Shown: positions 1 through 9,200 of the stretch, piece after piece
Position numbering within the stretch: position 1 is the first letter of the stretch
How the letters are laid out: every line of letters begins with the position of its first letter
From: an uncultured Prevotellaceae bacterium
Lineage (GTDB): Bacteria; Bacteroidota; Bacteroidia; Bacteroidales; Bacteroidaceae
Length of the DNA: 58,614 bases
Assembly (NCBI GenBank): GCA_900316285.1
Contig: ONCG01000024.1
Span: forward strand, 1 to 58,614
Direction: 5' to 3'
The notes under the pieces: generated by a model
Told to the model about the DNA's origin: nothing
The model's input: only the letters and a program-made list of their open reading frames with translations
Databases searched by the model: none
Program-made: the position numbers and the translations under genes

Positions 1-18
1 CTACTTCTTGTCTTATGT

Positions 19-37
19 AAATCTATTCAAAGATCGC
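19..37 (-). promoter_or_regulatory. boxA-like leader sequence, possibly of an rRNA operon to the left
   Basis: Read on the minus strand this is GATCTTTGAATAGATTTAC, which resembles the boxA antitermination element found in rRNA leaders (core CTTTGA/CTTTAA). It lies about 45 bases downstream of a leftward promoter, and no open reading frame follows before the window edge. Together this suggests the leader of an rRNA operon or other stable RNA beginning outside the window. This is inference; the RNA genes themselves are not visible. Confidence 0.4.
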
Positions 38-80
38 TTCTTTTGTTCGCTTGCCAAGGGGTGTCCCTCGAAAGCGGATG

Positions 81-112
81 CAAAAGTACTGCTTTTTCAT
101 GAACCCACCAAA
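81..112 (-). promoter_or_regulatory. Leftward Bacteroidota promoter
   Basis: On the minus strand TTTG (112-109) is followed after 20 bases by TACTTTTG (88-81), matching the Bacteroidota -33/-7 consensus TTTG...TAnnTTTG. It points out of the window to the left, towards the boxA-like leader. The DUF2723 gene ends at 253 on the same strand, so this promoter starts a separate transcription unit. Confidence 0.55.
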
Positions 113-252
113 TATTTTTGCGATTATTTTCCAAAAATCCGCGATTTTTTAGCTTTCTTGACATAAATCAAGGAAAAAGGGGGCGCAAACAAGAAGATTT
201 GGACATAGAACAGGAAAAATCACCGGAAAGAAATAGAGACATCGAGAGATGA

Positions 253-3200
253 TTATTGCTCCCACGCCTGCTGATAGACAAGAAGTTGGTGGGACATCTG
301 TTCGGCACGCGTGGAATCGAGGAGTTGAGCCGATTGCACCAGATGATAAAGCACTGCGAAGTGCTGCTGGTAGAGACGGGCGTAGCCAGAACGACGGTTG
401 TCGGGAAGGGAGAGTATCCAGCGCAAGTATTGCGAAGAAAGGTGCCAGACAGCATCGATATGGCGCCATGCCTGCGGTGCCTTATTCAGCAAGGCATAGG
501 CTCGTGCCAGGTAGTGGGCTCCACTCTCGTAGTTGAACGGCAGGTTGTAGGCTGGTAGTTCGCGATCACACCGCTGCAACACCTGCAGGGCCTTTTCCTT
601 GTCGGAATGCGACAACTGTAAGGCGAGCTCTGCGAAGGTGCGACGCATGCGCCAACCCATGCTCGCAGTAGTGCCATCGAGGTAGAGGCCTGGGCGACTG
701 AGACCGCCATAGCGGAAGCGGTGCATGAGATTGTGATAGGTGCGACCGGTGTCGATGCGTACCTCGTCGGGCTGATGGCGGAAGGGGGTGATGCGTTCGG
801 CGATGCCTTCGAGGGCGAGATATTCGTCGAGGTTCAGATAATGGTTGGCGGGCACGGAGGAACAGACGTAGACAGGACGTCGCCAGTTGGCATTGGCAAG
901 CGTCTCGAGGAAGGCCAGCTGCCCCTTGTGCAATCCGCGCCAGCCTTTCAGCGAAATCTCCATGCGGTCGGGAATCTCCTCATCGGTGAGCATGGCAGCA
1001 GACCGACCGTCGGGAGCCATCATACCACTTTCGCGCACCGCCTGTTTATCGATGCGCAGATAGATGCTATCAGTCGGGATGACCTGCATCGAAGGATCAT
1101 CGTTGCACATCCAATGCCGCAGGATGTTATGCAACTCAAACGGCTCGTCGCCAAACTGTTGCCGGGCTTCGTCTGGGTGTTGCCGACAAAAGTCCTCTAC
1201 TTGCTGTCGCAACTCAGGCTGTATGGGGATATAGTTGCGTTTATCGCCAGCATAGTCGGCATGCTGCCATGGGATAGGAAGTGCGGGAGCATTGGCATTG
1301 GGTCGCCGCTGTTGGTCGATGTACCAGTCGGTAGGTAGATAACTAAGGTTACACACGCGCACGTCCGTGCGTACCTCCTCTACTTCTTGATTATACCAAA
1401 GTGGGAACGTGTCGTTGTCGCCATCACAGAAAAGGATGGGGTGCCCGCCCTTGCTTTCATCTCTAGTAGGAAAGTCCTCGTCGCGTTGGCATGACTCCAA
1501 ATAGTCGAGCCCGAAGTCTCGACAGGCGAAACGATGGGAGCGGTCGTGGTCGTCCCAGTTCTGTGAAGCCATCAGGAGAGGGATAAGCCCCACCCCGACC
1601 TTCCCCAGTAGAAAGGGGAGAAGCCCCACCCCAGCCCTCCCCAAAGAGGGAGGGAGATGGAGGTGGCGGAACATATTGTTAAGGGCAGCGACGCCAAGGC
1701 CACACCAGATGGCAAAGGCATAGAACGAACCTGCGTAGGCATAGTCTCGCTCGCGCACCTGAAGCGGGTTCTGGTTGAGATAGACGACGATGGCGAGCCC
1801 TGTCATGAAGAACAGAAAGAACACCACCCAGAACTGTTGGATGCCACGCCGTCCGCGTCGCAGGCCCTGCCAGAAGAGACCGAGGAGTCCAAGCAACAAT
1901 GGCAAACCATAATAGACATTCCGTCCTTTGTTGTTGCGCAAGTCGTCGGGCAATAGCGACTGGTTGCCGAGCCGTAGGTCATCGATTAACGGAATGCCCG
2001 TAATCCAATTGCCGTGTTCTAGTTCACCTTGTCCCTGCACATCGTTCTGACGCCCGCAGAAGTTCCACATGAAGTAGCGCCAATACATGAAATTGCACTG
2101 ATAGGACAGGAAGAAACGCAGGTTCTCCCACTGCGAGGGCATCTTCACATTGACCAGTTCACCCCCATAGTCGTAAGGCACCATGCGCCCGCTGACGCCA
2201 CCCATCCACTGCTCATAAGCATCGGCTTTCTGCGAGTCCCACATGCGAGGGAAGAACATATTTTGTGCATACACAACGCGGTCCTGCGTCTCTGCAACAT
2301 AGTATTCGTCTCGCTGCTGGCCTTTGCCGGGCGATGCGAGTCTTCGCTTGTAAACGGGAGCCCCCTTCTTGAGTTTCATGCGCATCATATTGGAACCTGC
2401 GACAGGTTCGTAGACCGGCTGCGACGTATAGGCCTGCCCATAGATGAGCGGGCGCTGGCCATATTGGTCGCGGGCAAGATAGCTTGCGAGTGTGAAGACA
2501 TCGTCGGGCGAGTTTTGGTCCATCGGCGGATTGGCTGCCGAGCGGATGAGGATGACGGCATAGCTGCTATAGCCGATGACAAGCATGAGCAAGCAGAGAA
2601 GGGCAGTGTTCCAAAGCCGTTTGCAGCGACGCATCGTGAACCAGAGTCCTGACGCAATGGCCAGAAACAACAGGACGACATATATGTAGACACCCGTATT
2701 GTAAGGGCAGTGCAACACGTTGACGAACAGCAGTTCACACCATCCGGCCATCTTCACAATACCAGGGATGACACCATAGAGCACACCCGCCAACAGAAGG
2801 AACGACACCGCCAGCGCCTTGAGCGACCCACGAAGTGTTGCATCCGGGTGGCGGCGGTAGTACCATACCAAGACGATGGAGGGCAGACAAAGCAGATTGA
2901 GCAGATGCACACCGATGGAAAGGCCCGTCATATAAGCAATGAGGACGAGGTATCGGTCGGCATGTGGCTCGTCGGCATGTTCCTCCCATTTCAGGATGAG
3001 CCAGAACACAATGGCCGTAAAGAACGACGAGAAGGCATACACCTCACCCTCAACCGCCGAGAACCAAAACGTATCAGAGAAACAATAGATGAGTGCGCCG
3101 ACAAAGCCTGCCAACAACCCCTGCGAAGCAAGTTGAGAGAGTTTAGAAAGGTTCTTTCTCCACTGCGCTACGAAAGCGCCGCTTCGCGTCGAGCGGAGAT

Positions 3201-3540
3201 GTTTTTCGCACGGAGAGAGCTGCCGAACGAGATGGGTGATGGTCCAGAAGAGAAACATCACCGTTGCTGCCGACAGCAATGCATTCATGAGGTTCATCAT
3301 ATAAGCCACCTGGGTCTTGTCAGCTGCCAACTGCGAGACGACGTTGGCGGCAAGCATATAAAACGGTGCTCCAGGCGGATGACCCACTTCCAGTTTATAT
3401 CCACTCAGGATGAACTCTGGACAATCCCAAAACGAGGCGGTGGGTTCCAAGGTAGAAACATACGTGAAAGCGGCGATGGCAAATACCATCCATCCTATAG
3501 CCGTATCGGCACTTCGATAATCAAAAGCGAATCGTTTCAT
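253..3540 (-). CDS. DUF2723 multi-membrane protein (protein O-glycosyltransferase-like)
   Basis: 1095 residues. The N-terminus has the hallmark of the DUF2723 family: a first membrane helix followed by 'TASFWDCPEFI' and 'GHPPGAPFY', then many hydrophobic segments to about residue 650, and a soluble C-terminal half with TPR-like character. The family is related to GT-C-fold membrane glycosyltransferases such as TMEM260, and in Bacteroidota a role in protein O-glycosylation is plausible but not shown here. Two in-frame repeat insertions are visible. Residues about 112-137 (nt 3131-3205) are encoded by a palindromic element and fall just before the conserved 'FSDTFWFSAVEGEVYA' stretch. Residues about 628-651 (nt 1586-1656) are two GC-rich elements just before 'ASQNWDDHDRS'. 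The start follows a TACCTTTG promoter element by only four bases, so the message may be leaderless. Confidence 0.85.
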   Translation of the reverse strand: MKRFAFDYRSADTAIGWMVFAIAAFTYVSTLEPTASFWDCPEFILSGYKLEVGHPPGAPFYMLAANVVSQLAADKTQVAYMMNLMNALLSAATVMFLFWTITHLVRQLSPCEKHLRSTRSGAFVAQWRKNLSKLSQLASQGLLAGFVGALIYCFSDTFWFSAVEGEVYAFSSFFTAIVFWLILKWEEHADEPHADRYLVLIAYMTGLSIGVHLLNLLCLPSIVLVWYYRRHPDATLRGSLKALAVSFLLLAGVLYGVIPGIVKMAGWCELLFVNVLHCPYNTGVYIYVVLLFLAIASGLWFTMRRCKRLWNTALLCLLMLVIGYSSYAVILIRSAANPPMDQNSPDDVFTLASYLARDQYGQRPLIYGQAYTSQPVYEPVAGSNMMRMKLKKGAPVYKRRLASPGKGQQRDEYYVAETQDRVVYAQNMFFPRMWDSQKADAYEQWMGGVSGRMVPYDYGGELVNVKMPSQWENLRFFLSYQCNFMYWRYFMWNFCGRQNDVQGQGELEHGNWITGIPLIDDLRLGNQSLLPDDLRNNKGRNVYYGLPLLLGLLGLFWQGLRRGRRGIQQFWVVFFLFFMTGLAIVVYLNQNPLQVRERDYAYAGSFYAFAIWCGLGVAALNNMFRHLHLPPSLGRAGVGLLPFLLGKVGVGLIPLLMASQNWDDHDRSHRFACRDFGLDYLESCQRDEDFPTRDESKGGHPILFCDGDNDTFPLWYNQEVEEVRTDVRVCNLSYLPTDWYIDQQRRPNANAPALPIPWQHADYAGDKRNYIPIQPELRQQVEDFCRQHPDEARQQFGDEPFELHNILRHWMCNDDPSMQVIPTDSIYLRIDKQAVRESGMMAPDGRSAAMLTDEEIPDRMEISLKGWRGLHKGQLAFLETLANANWRRPVYVCSSVPANHYLNLDEYLALEGIAERITPFRHQPDEVRIDTGRTYHNLMHRFRYGGLSRPGLYLDGTTASMGWRMRRTFAELALQLSHSDKEKALQVLQRCDRELPAYNLPFNYESGAHYLARAYALLNKAPQAWRHIDAVWHLSSQYLRWILSLPDNRRSGYARLYQQHFAVLYHLVQSAQLLDSTRAEQMSHQLLVYQQAWEQ
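1586..1656. repeat. Two tandem GC-rich palindromic elements (family A) inside the DUF2723 gene
   Basis: Two copies of a motif of the form AAGCCCCACCCC...CCTCCCC followed by its inverted AGGGGAG/GGGAGGG arm lie side by side. They are translated in frame on the minus strand as two glycine/leucine-rich peptides around 'GRAGVGLLP' and 'GKVGVGLIP'. Closely similar copies occur at about ten other places in this window. Confidence 0.8.
3131..3205. repeat. Palindromic element (family B) inside the DUF2723 gene
   Basis: The core TTCTTTCTCC...GCTACGAAAGCG...GAGCGGAGA, with arms TCTCC/GGAGA, is nearly identical to intergenic copies at 4436-4483 and 6154-6203 and to the copy inside recG. In this gene it is read as 'LRSTRSGAFVA', preceded in the DNA by a GTTGAGAGAG-type linker like those that flank intergenic copies. 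Confidence 0.8.
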
Positions 3541-3544
3541 ACGG

Positions 3545-3552
3545 CAAAGGTA
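3545..3552 (-). promoter_or_regulatory. -7 element of the DUF2723 gene, four bases before its ATG
   Basis: On the minus strand the sequence is TACCTTTG, then CCGT, then ATG. TACCTTTG fits TAnnTTTG exactly. No perfect TTTG lies at the expected -33 distance (TTCG is nearest). Because transcription should begin a few bases after the element, the mRNA would start at or next to the start codon. Confidence 0.5.
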
Positions 3553-3565
3553 CGACCTTTACCTT

Positions 3566-3603
3566 TTGTCAGACGAAAAAAGAGTCTGACAATTGTCTGA
3601 CAA
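3566..3603. promoter_or_regulatory. Triple TTGTCAGAC site upstream of the DUF2723 gene
   Basis: TTGTCAGAC (3566-3574) is followed by two inverted copies GTCTGACAA (3584-3592 and 3595-3603). The cluster overlaps the expected -33 region of the DUF2723 promoter, so it could be an operator. A terminator is less likely because no T-run follows the hairpin on either strand. Confidence 0.35.
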
Positions 3604-3614
3604 ATCCACTTCTG

Positions 3615-3670
3615 AAGTTGAGACGTTGAGACGTTGAGAGGTTGAGAAGTTGAGAGGTTGAGAAGTTGAG
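3615..3670. repeat. Period-8 tandem array next to the regulator stop codon
   Basis: About seven units of GTTGAGA(C/G/A) with period 8 run up to the stop codon of the adjacent minus-strand gene (stop at 3673-3675). Similar low-complexity linkers occur across the window next to palindromic elements. Confidence 0.8.
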
Positions 3671-3672
3671 GT

Positions 3673-4410
3673 TTAAGATTGGGACTCCAACTTATAGCTG
3701 CGGCCACGGTCGACGACGACGGTGAGGGTGCTATGCTGGGCGAGGACAACCTTCAGGCGGCGGATGAGGGTGTAGAGGGTTTCTGAGGCATCGGGCTTCT
3801 TTGGCCAGAGGGCATCAGCAATCTCGCTATGCGACAGTTCATGCTGCGGTGAGAGGAAGAACATCGTGAGCAGATGATGCTGCATGGGCGTGAGATGAAC
3901 GGGCTCGCCCTGCGGATTGTAGAAATGCTGCGTAGCCTCATCGTAGCGCAAGCCACCAAAGGAAGGATCTGCTGCAGGAGAGGAGGACGGGGCGTAAGGG
4001 AGCGAGGATGGGGCGTATGGGAACGAGGATAGACTTTGGAGCGTCTTGCGGCGATACCATAGGAGAGAGGCAATGGCCCAGCAAGCAGCAAGGAAGGCGA
4101 AAAGGCCGGAGAGGCGCTGGTCGCTCAGCCAGAAGACGGCTGCCATGGAGCACTTCGCCTGTATCTCGCCCTGCAGGGTATAGGCCAGATAGGCTGTGTC
4201 GCGGAGTTCACCGATGGCGAGACTAGCACGATAGTTGCGAATGGTGTCGGGGGTGATGATGGTGTGGTCCTGCGCTGCCAGCGTCAGAACAAGTGCCTGG
4301 TGCAAATCGGCATCCACCATTTCACGGGTATCATTAAAACTTTTCATTCCCGACAACACCGATGAAATGGTGAAGAACAGGAATACGATGACGGCAAATC
4401 TGGGTTTCAT
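3673..4410 (-). CDS. Membrane-anchored OmpR-type winged-helix protein
   Basis: 245 residues. An N-terminal membrane helix (about residues 5-22) is followed by a predicted periplasmic stretch of about 75 residues, a second membrane helix (about 101-117), a proline/serine linker with a duplicated 'PYAPSS' motif, and a C-terminal winged-helix DNA-binding domain of the Trans_reg_C type (about 165-243; 'LTPMQHHLLTMFF', 'DASETLYTLIRRLKVVL'). No receiver domain is present, so signalling would run directly across the membrane as in ToxR/CadC-type proteins; this is inferred from architecture alone. It sits between the DUF2723 gene and a protease gene and its target is unknown. The 'PYAPSS' duplication comes from a 24-base tandem repeat. 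Confidence 0.75.
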   Translation of the reverse strand: MKPRFAVIVFLFFTISSVLSGMKSFNDTREMVDADLHQALVLTLAAQDHTIITPDTIRNYRASLAIGELRDTAYLAYTLQGEIQAKCSMAAVFWLSDQRLSGLFAFLAACWAIASLLWYRRKTLQSLSSFPYAPSSLPYAPSSSPAADPSFGGLRYDEATQHFYNPQGEPVHLTPMQHHLLTMFFLSPQHELSHSEIADALWPKKPDASETLYTLIRRLKVVLAQHSTLTVVVDRGRSYKLESQS

Positions 4411-4590
4411 AGAGTTGAAGTTGAGAGGTTGAGAGTTCTTTCTCCGCTTCGCTACGAAAGCGCCGCTTCGCGTCGAGCGGAGAGTTGAGAGGTTGAGAGG
4501 TTGAGAGGTTCTTTCTCCGCTGCGCTACGAAAGGCTACGGGTAGGCGAGCTTGCTCGGGAATGAGCGCCGCTTCGCGTCGAGCGGAGATG
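4411..4590. repeat. Intergenic mosaic: two family B palindromes with GTTGAGAG linkers
   Basis: The first palindrome (4436-4483) is intact. The second (about 4510-4589) carries a 32-base interruption at 4533-4564 between ...GCTACGAAA and GCGCCGC..., and that interruption contains its own small hairpin CGAGC-TT-GCTCG. Linkers are units of GTTGAGAG. No promoter is obvious; the flanking genes run in the same direction and may be cotranscribed through it. Confidence 0.8.
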
Positions 4591-5958
4591 TTATTCTTTG
4601 ATGATACATTCTACTATTTTCTCCACGCCTTGCTGGTCGCGTAGGCGGAAGCGGTGGCGCTCGCCCTTGATGAATCCAAAGCGCTGGAAGTCGGCGAAGG
4701 AGTTGATGGGGCGCTGGTCTATTTGTAAGATAACGTCGCCCTGTCGCATGCCCGCCTTGTAAGGGGGACTACCTTCCCAGATGAGTCCTACGACGGCTTG
4801 TCCCTTGTAGGGAACGAAGGCCACGCTGAACTGTTTGTTGCCAACGCGGACAGAAGAAGAGCCCCCCTCCAACTCCCCCGAGGGGGAGGGTCTCGCTACC
4901 ACCCCTAACCCCTCCTCCCCGGAGGAGGGGACTTCGTTGGGAAATGGTTGGAAGGTGATGTGCTTGCGGAAGGGATTGATGATGACGGTGCCGAAGTCGA
5001 GGAGTTTCGCTCCTATCTTCGAGGCACCCTGCGTGGTGATGGTGTGCAGGTCGGTGAATGCGAAGTCGCCCCATTTCAACCGGTCGAGATGCAGGAACAC
5101 CACTTCGTCTTTCTTCTCGAGTCCGAAGCCACCGAGCGTGAGATGTCCTTCGGCACGCCCTTCCACCTGTCGCTCAATGCCGGCCCCGAGGTTCTTGTGC
5201 AGATTGGCAAGGTCGGAGGCAAGGTGAGAGTCGAAGCTTTCGCGGCTCATCGTGTAGAACAATGGTGCCCCCGTGTCGAAGAGAGCCTCGTCGGTATGCC
5301 TCACGAAGGGACTCACATACAGATAAGGCACGAACCACTTCAGTTTGTAACGCAGCGTGTAGCCCGCCTTCTCCTCTGCACGGAAGAGTTTCTTCTCATC
5401 GGTGAGAATCAGTAAGCCTCGCTGTTTATCAATCTTTGCACAGATGCCACGATTGAAGAGGTCGAAGCCGATAATGGCATCATACTTATCGCTGATGGAG
5501 TGTCGCGGCATGAGCGATGCCACATAGCCGCTGACCGTGAGCTGAGAGCTATTCGTTGGAAGAGTGAACGGCGGCAGCTGAATGACCTGCACTGTGTCGA
5601 CGTGGTTGTTGGCATCGCGGGAGATGATGTTGCCCAGCGGTACGAGATCAGGTATGTTGCTATTGGCATACACCATGCCCTGACTGGAGCCTGTGTCGAG
5701 GCAGAAGCGATACACCTTATTATCTATCCGCACGGGCATGAGGATGAGATCGTCCTCCACGTCGATGCTGATGGTGTCGCAAAAGTTCTCTGCAGATAAG
5801 CCAAAGTTGGGATTATAGCGATGCAGCTGCTGGGCGGAGAGAGAGCCCCACCCCGCCCCTCCCCAAAGGGGGAGGGAGAGGAGGCCTGCCACCACTTCCA
5901 CTCTCAAGGAAGAGGAGATGTGGGCGAGGAATGCCTTGAAGCCGCATCGGGTAATCAT
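4591..5958 (-). CDS. Secreted retropepsin-like aspartyl protease with PDZ domain
   Basis: 455 residues from the chosen start. Two aspartyl protease motifs are visible, 'CLDTGSSQG' (Asp about 88) and 'LFDTGAPLF' (Asp about 228), and a C-terminal PDZ domain (about 370-450, 'YKAGMRQGDVILQIDQRPI'). This matches the Bacteroidota family of exported aspartyl proteases with a PDZ domain. The ATG at 5958 is preferred over the in-frame ATG at 5988 because the extra residues are encoded by a CTCTAAACTATCAACT linker repeat. Two repeat insertions are in frame: one inside the signal peptide (residues about 25-37, 'SLPLWGGAGWGS') and one of two palindromes at residues about 341-367, between the protease and PDZ domains. 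Substrates are unknown. Confidence 0.75.
   Translation of the reverse strand: MITRCGFKAFLAHISSSLRVEVVAGLLSLPLWGGAGWGSLSAQQLHRYNPNFGLSAENFCDTISIDVEDDLILMPVRIDNKVYRFCLDTGSSQGMVYANSNIPDLVPLGNIISRDANNHVDTVQVIQLPPFTLPTNSSQLTVSGYVASLMPRHSISDKYDAIIGFDLFNRGICAKIDKQRGLLILTDEKKLFRAEEKAGYTLRYKLKWFVPYLYVSPFVRHTDEALFDTGAPLFYTMSRESFDSHLASDLANLHKNLGAGIERQVEGRAEGHLTLGGFGLEKKDEVVFLHLDRLKWGDFAFTDLHTITTQGASKIGAKLLDFGTVIINPFRKHITFQPFPNEVPSSGEEGLGVVARPSPSGELEGGSSSVRVGNKQFSVAFVPYKGQAVVGLIWEGSPPYKAGMRQGDVILQIDQRPINSFADFQRFGFIKGERHRFRLRDQQGVEKIVECIIKE
4858..4936. repeat. Family A palindromes inside the aspartyl protease gene
   Basis: One element has CTCCCCC-GA-GGGGGAG and a second has CCCTCCTCC-CC-GGAGGAGGG preceded by CGCTACCACCCC. 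The second subtype recurs at about 6026-6083 and 16406-16452 in intergenic DNA. Both are translated in frame in a likely flexible region before the PDZ domain. Confidence 0.8.
5841..5882. repeat. Family A palindrome inside the protease signal peptide
   Basis: GAGCCCCACCCCGCCCC followed by TCCCC-AAA-GGGGGA is translated on the minus strand as 'LSLPLWGGAGWGSLSAQ', which forms much of the hydrophobic core and c-region of the signal peptide. Confidence 0.75.
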
Positions 5959-6226
5959 AATTATCAACTCTAAACTATCAACTATCAACTCTAAACTCTC
6001 CGCTCGACCCCAGTCACCTTTGTTTCGCTACCACCCCGTCCTTCGGACACCCCTCCTCCATGGAGGAGGGGACCACGTTGGCTGCTCGTCATTGTTCGGG
6101 CAGACACGGGGGTCTGCCCCTACCGTTGGTGTAACGCAATCCCGAAGGCTAAACTCTCCGCTCGACGCGAAGCGGCGCTTTCGTAGCGAAGCGGAGAAAG
6201 AACTCTAAACTCTCAACTCTAAACTC
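5959..6226. repeat. Intergenic mosaic of at least four repeat types
   Basis: In order: a CTCTAAACTATCAA linker array (about 5962-5998), a partial family B half (5997-6010), a family A subtype with CGCTACCACCCC and CCTCCTCCATGGAGGAGG (about 6026-6083), a GGGCAGAC...GTCTGCCC hairpin (about 6108-6120), and an intact family B palindrome (6154-6203) with linker units running to the helicase stop codon. No gene is supported here. Confidence 0.8.
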
Positions 6227-9200
6227 TCAACTAACTGATGTGATGTTTCCATCTTTCTCCGTGAGTTCGCCTTTATCGATGAGCATGGCGACAGCCGTTT
6301 CGAGGGCGATGTCGGTTTGCTGGGTGCGACGGCTGTAGCCCATCGCCTTGGCGAACTGCCGTTTCATGTCGTCGAGAGGCACTGCCAGCTGCTGGCGAAT
6401 GAGGAAGCGGGCATATTCTTCGATATCGCCCTCCGGCATCTTGTCGACTGCACTTTGATACTTCTTCACCGCCTTCTCCAGCGCCGGCGACATCGTCACC
6501 TCCGTCTCCTTCACAATCTCATCCTTGCTCACGGCAAAAGGCAGCGGGGCGGCATGCTCTATGCCACCCTTCACGGCAGCAACTTTCGGAGCGCTGGCCG
6601 GCTTGGGCTCCTCCGGCTTCTCGAGAGCCTTGCGAATGCGATCCATCACCGCCTCCTTATTCATCAGCCAGTCCACCGACCACAGGCGCATAAGCTTCCA
6701 GCCGAGCCCCTGCAGCACGCCAGGCTGGCAGATTTCGCGGTCGCGCTCGGTCTTCGTCTCGTAGTAGCGCGTGCCGTCGCAGATGATGCCGAGCAGGTAG
6801 TTCTGGTCGTTCTTCGGGTCGAGCACGGCCAGGTCGATCTTGAATGCGGAGCGTCCCACGGAGGTATCCACCTCGTAGCCCATCTTGCGAATCTCACCGG
6901 CCACGGCATCGATGATTTCAGCATGTTCGGTCGGCGCCTTCACCTGTCCGGCACTCACCGCCATGCGTCCGTTGCGTGCAAACTCCAGGAATGCCTTCAG
7001 TCCTGCCACGCCCAGCGCACTCGAGCGGCGCAGGTCAATCTGCTCAGGCTTCAGCGTCGAGAACACCATCATCTCATAGCGTGCACGCGAAACCGCCACG
7101 TTCAGTCGGCGCTCACCACCGGAATTGTTCAGCGGACCGAAGTTCATCGACACCTTTCCCGTCTTGTCGGGACCATAGCCCACCGAGAAGAGGATGACGT
7201 CGCGCTCATCGCCCTGCACGTTTTCGAGGTTCTTGATGAAGATGGGCTCCTCCACGTCGTAAGCCTTGCGCTCCAGGTCGGCATGCTTCGCCAGCTCGTC
7301 GGTGAGCAAGTCCTCAATGAGGTTCTGCTGCACCTTGCTGAACGACACGATACCGATGCTGCGCTTGGCGAGCTCGTCATCGCTCAGGCGTCTTACCACC
7401 TCCTTCACGATGGCCTCGGCCTCCGCACGGTTGCAGCGCGTCTTACCATAGTCGTAGGTGCCGTCGACGGGAATGAGCTGCACCTTCGACGCACGGTCGT
7501 CGACCGATGGGAACGTGTAGAGCTTGCTCTCGTAGTACTGTGCATTGGAGAAAGCAATCAGGCTCTCGTGTTTCGAACGGTAGTGCCATGTGAGATAGCG
7601 GGCGGGCAGCGACAGCGTGATGCAATCGTCGAGGATGCTCTCCATGTCGTCGATGTCGGCCTCTTCCTCGTCCACCGCATTCGTGGCGAAGAAGCTCGTC
7701 GGCGGCATCTGCTTCGGGTCGCCCACACAGATGAGTGCCTTACCACGGGCGATAGCGCCCACGGCCTCCGACGTTGGCATCTGCGATGCCTCGTCGAAGC
7801 ACACGATGTCGAACGGCGGTTGGTCGAGGTCGATGAACTGTGCCACCGAGATGGGGCTCATCAGCATCACCGGACAGAGCTTCGGCAGCAGCGTCGGAAT
7901 CTGGTCCATGATGTGTCGGATGGTGGCACCGCGACCATTGGTGGCGATATAGCGTTTCAGGATGCCCAGCTCGGTGATGGCCGTTGGCTTCAGCGCCTGC
8001 GAGGGCACGTTGGCGGCGAGCTTGCAGTAGAGCATCTTCTTCGTGAGCTCCTGGAACTGCTTTGCCATATCGCGATATTTTGCAATGGCATCTTCGAACA
8101 GCAGGCCATTGAACATCTGCAGCTGTGGCTCGCTGTCCACTATCTGCATCGCCATATATTTATAGGTGCCCTTCAGCATGGCTTGTGCGGCGGCATGACC
8201 CGTGGTGCTGGCATGGTTCATGTAGTCGACCACCTTCTCCAGATGCAACTCCTGCAGCTCGCGCTTGCGGATGCACCACTGCGCCCAGTCGCGACTGCTG
8301 CCCAATGCCTGTTGCCACTGTGGAATCAGACGGGCAAGCGTGTCGAGGTTCTCGTCGTCGAAGTCGCAGACCGCCTTCATCTTCTCCACGCCCTGTAGCA
8401 AGTCGCGGCAGGCCTGGATGGCTGCCGGTGGCACCATGGGAAGCGCCTGCAGACCACCCTCGCGCAGCTGCTGGCGGAAGGCGTCGAGCTGTCCGAAGAG
8501 CGACTCCACATCGCCCTCGCCCATATCGGCACGGAAGGCACGCAGGCCTTTCATGAACGACCGCTTGGCGAAGAAGCGCGGCAGGAACCATTTTCCACAT
8601 ACGGCAGTCCACTGCGCGCGCAGCTGCTGCGGGTCTTGTGCGAAGATTCCCTCGGTGTACTGCCCTGCTAGCGCATCGTGCTTGGCGATGAGTTGCTCTG
8701 CCCAACGAGCTCCGTTCAGCGAGTGAGGCTGCTTGAATCCAGCCTGTCCGTTGATGAGGTTGATGAGCTTGTCGGTGGTCTCCACCTGCGAGGCAAGCTG
8801 CGAGAGCCACTCGGCAATCTGCATCTGCGTCTGCTGCGACGGGTCGTAGATGTTCAGGCCCTGCAACTGGTGGCGGGCAACGGGCCCCGTGATGGCGAAC
8901 ACCGTGTCGAGGGTTTCAATCTTCTCGGCAGCCTCCTGCAGCTTGCTATCGGTGAGGCCGTTCACGAAGTGTGCGGAGGGCGGAATACCCTCACCTTCGA
9001 TGCCTTCGTAGCGGCAGATGCAGTCGTAGAGCGACAGTCCCGATGCCTGCTTCTTGTGCAACAGGCGTATATAGCCCGTGAGCTGCTGGCGCTGCTCGAA
9101 GAGTTCCTTCGATGCCTGCTCATACTGCTCGGGGTCTTTGATGCGTGTGAGGTCGAGCGTCTGTTGCAGCTGGCGCAGCAGGTGGCTCTTCGTCACCTTG

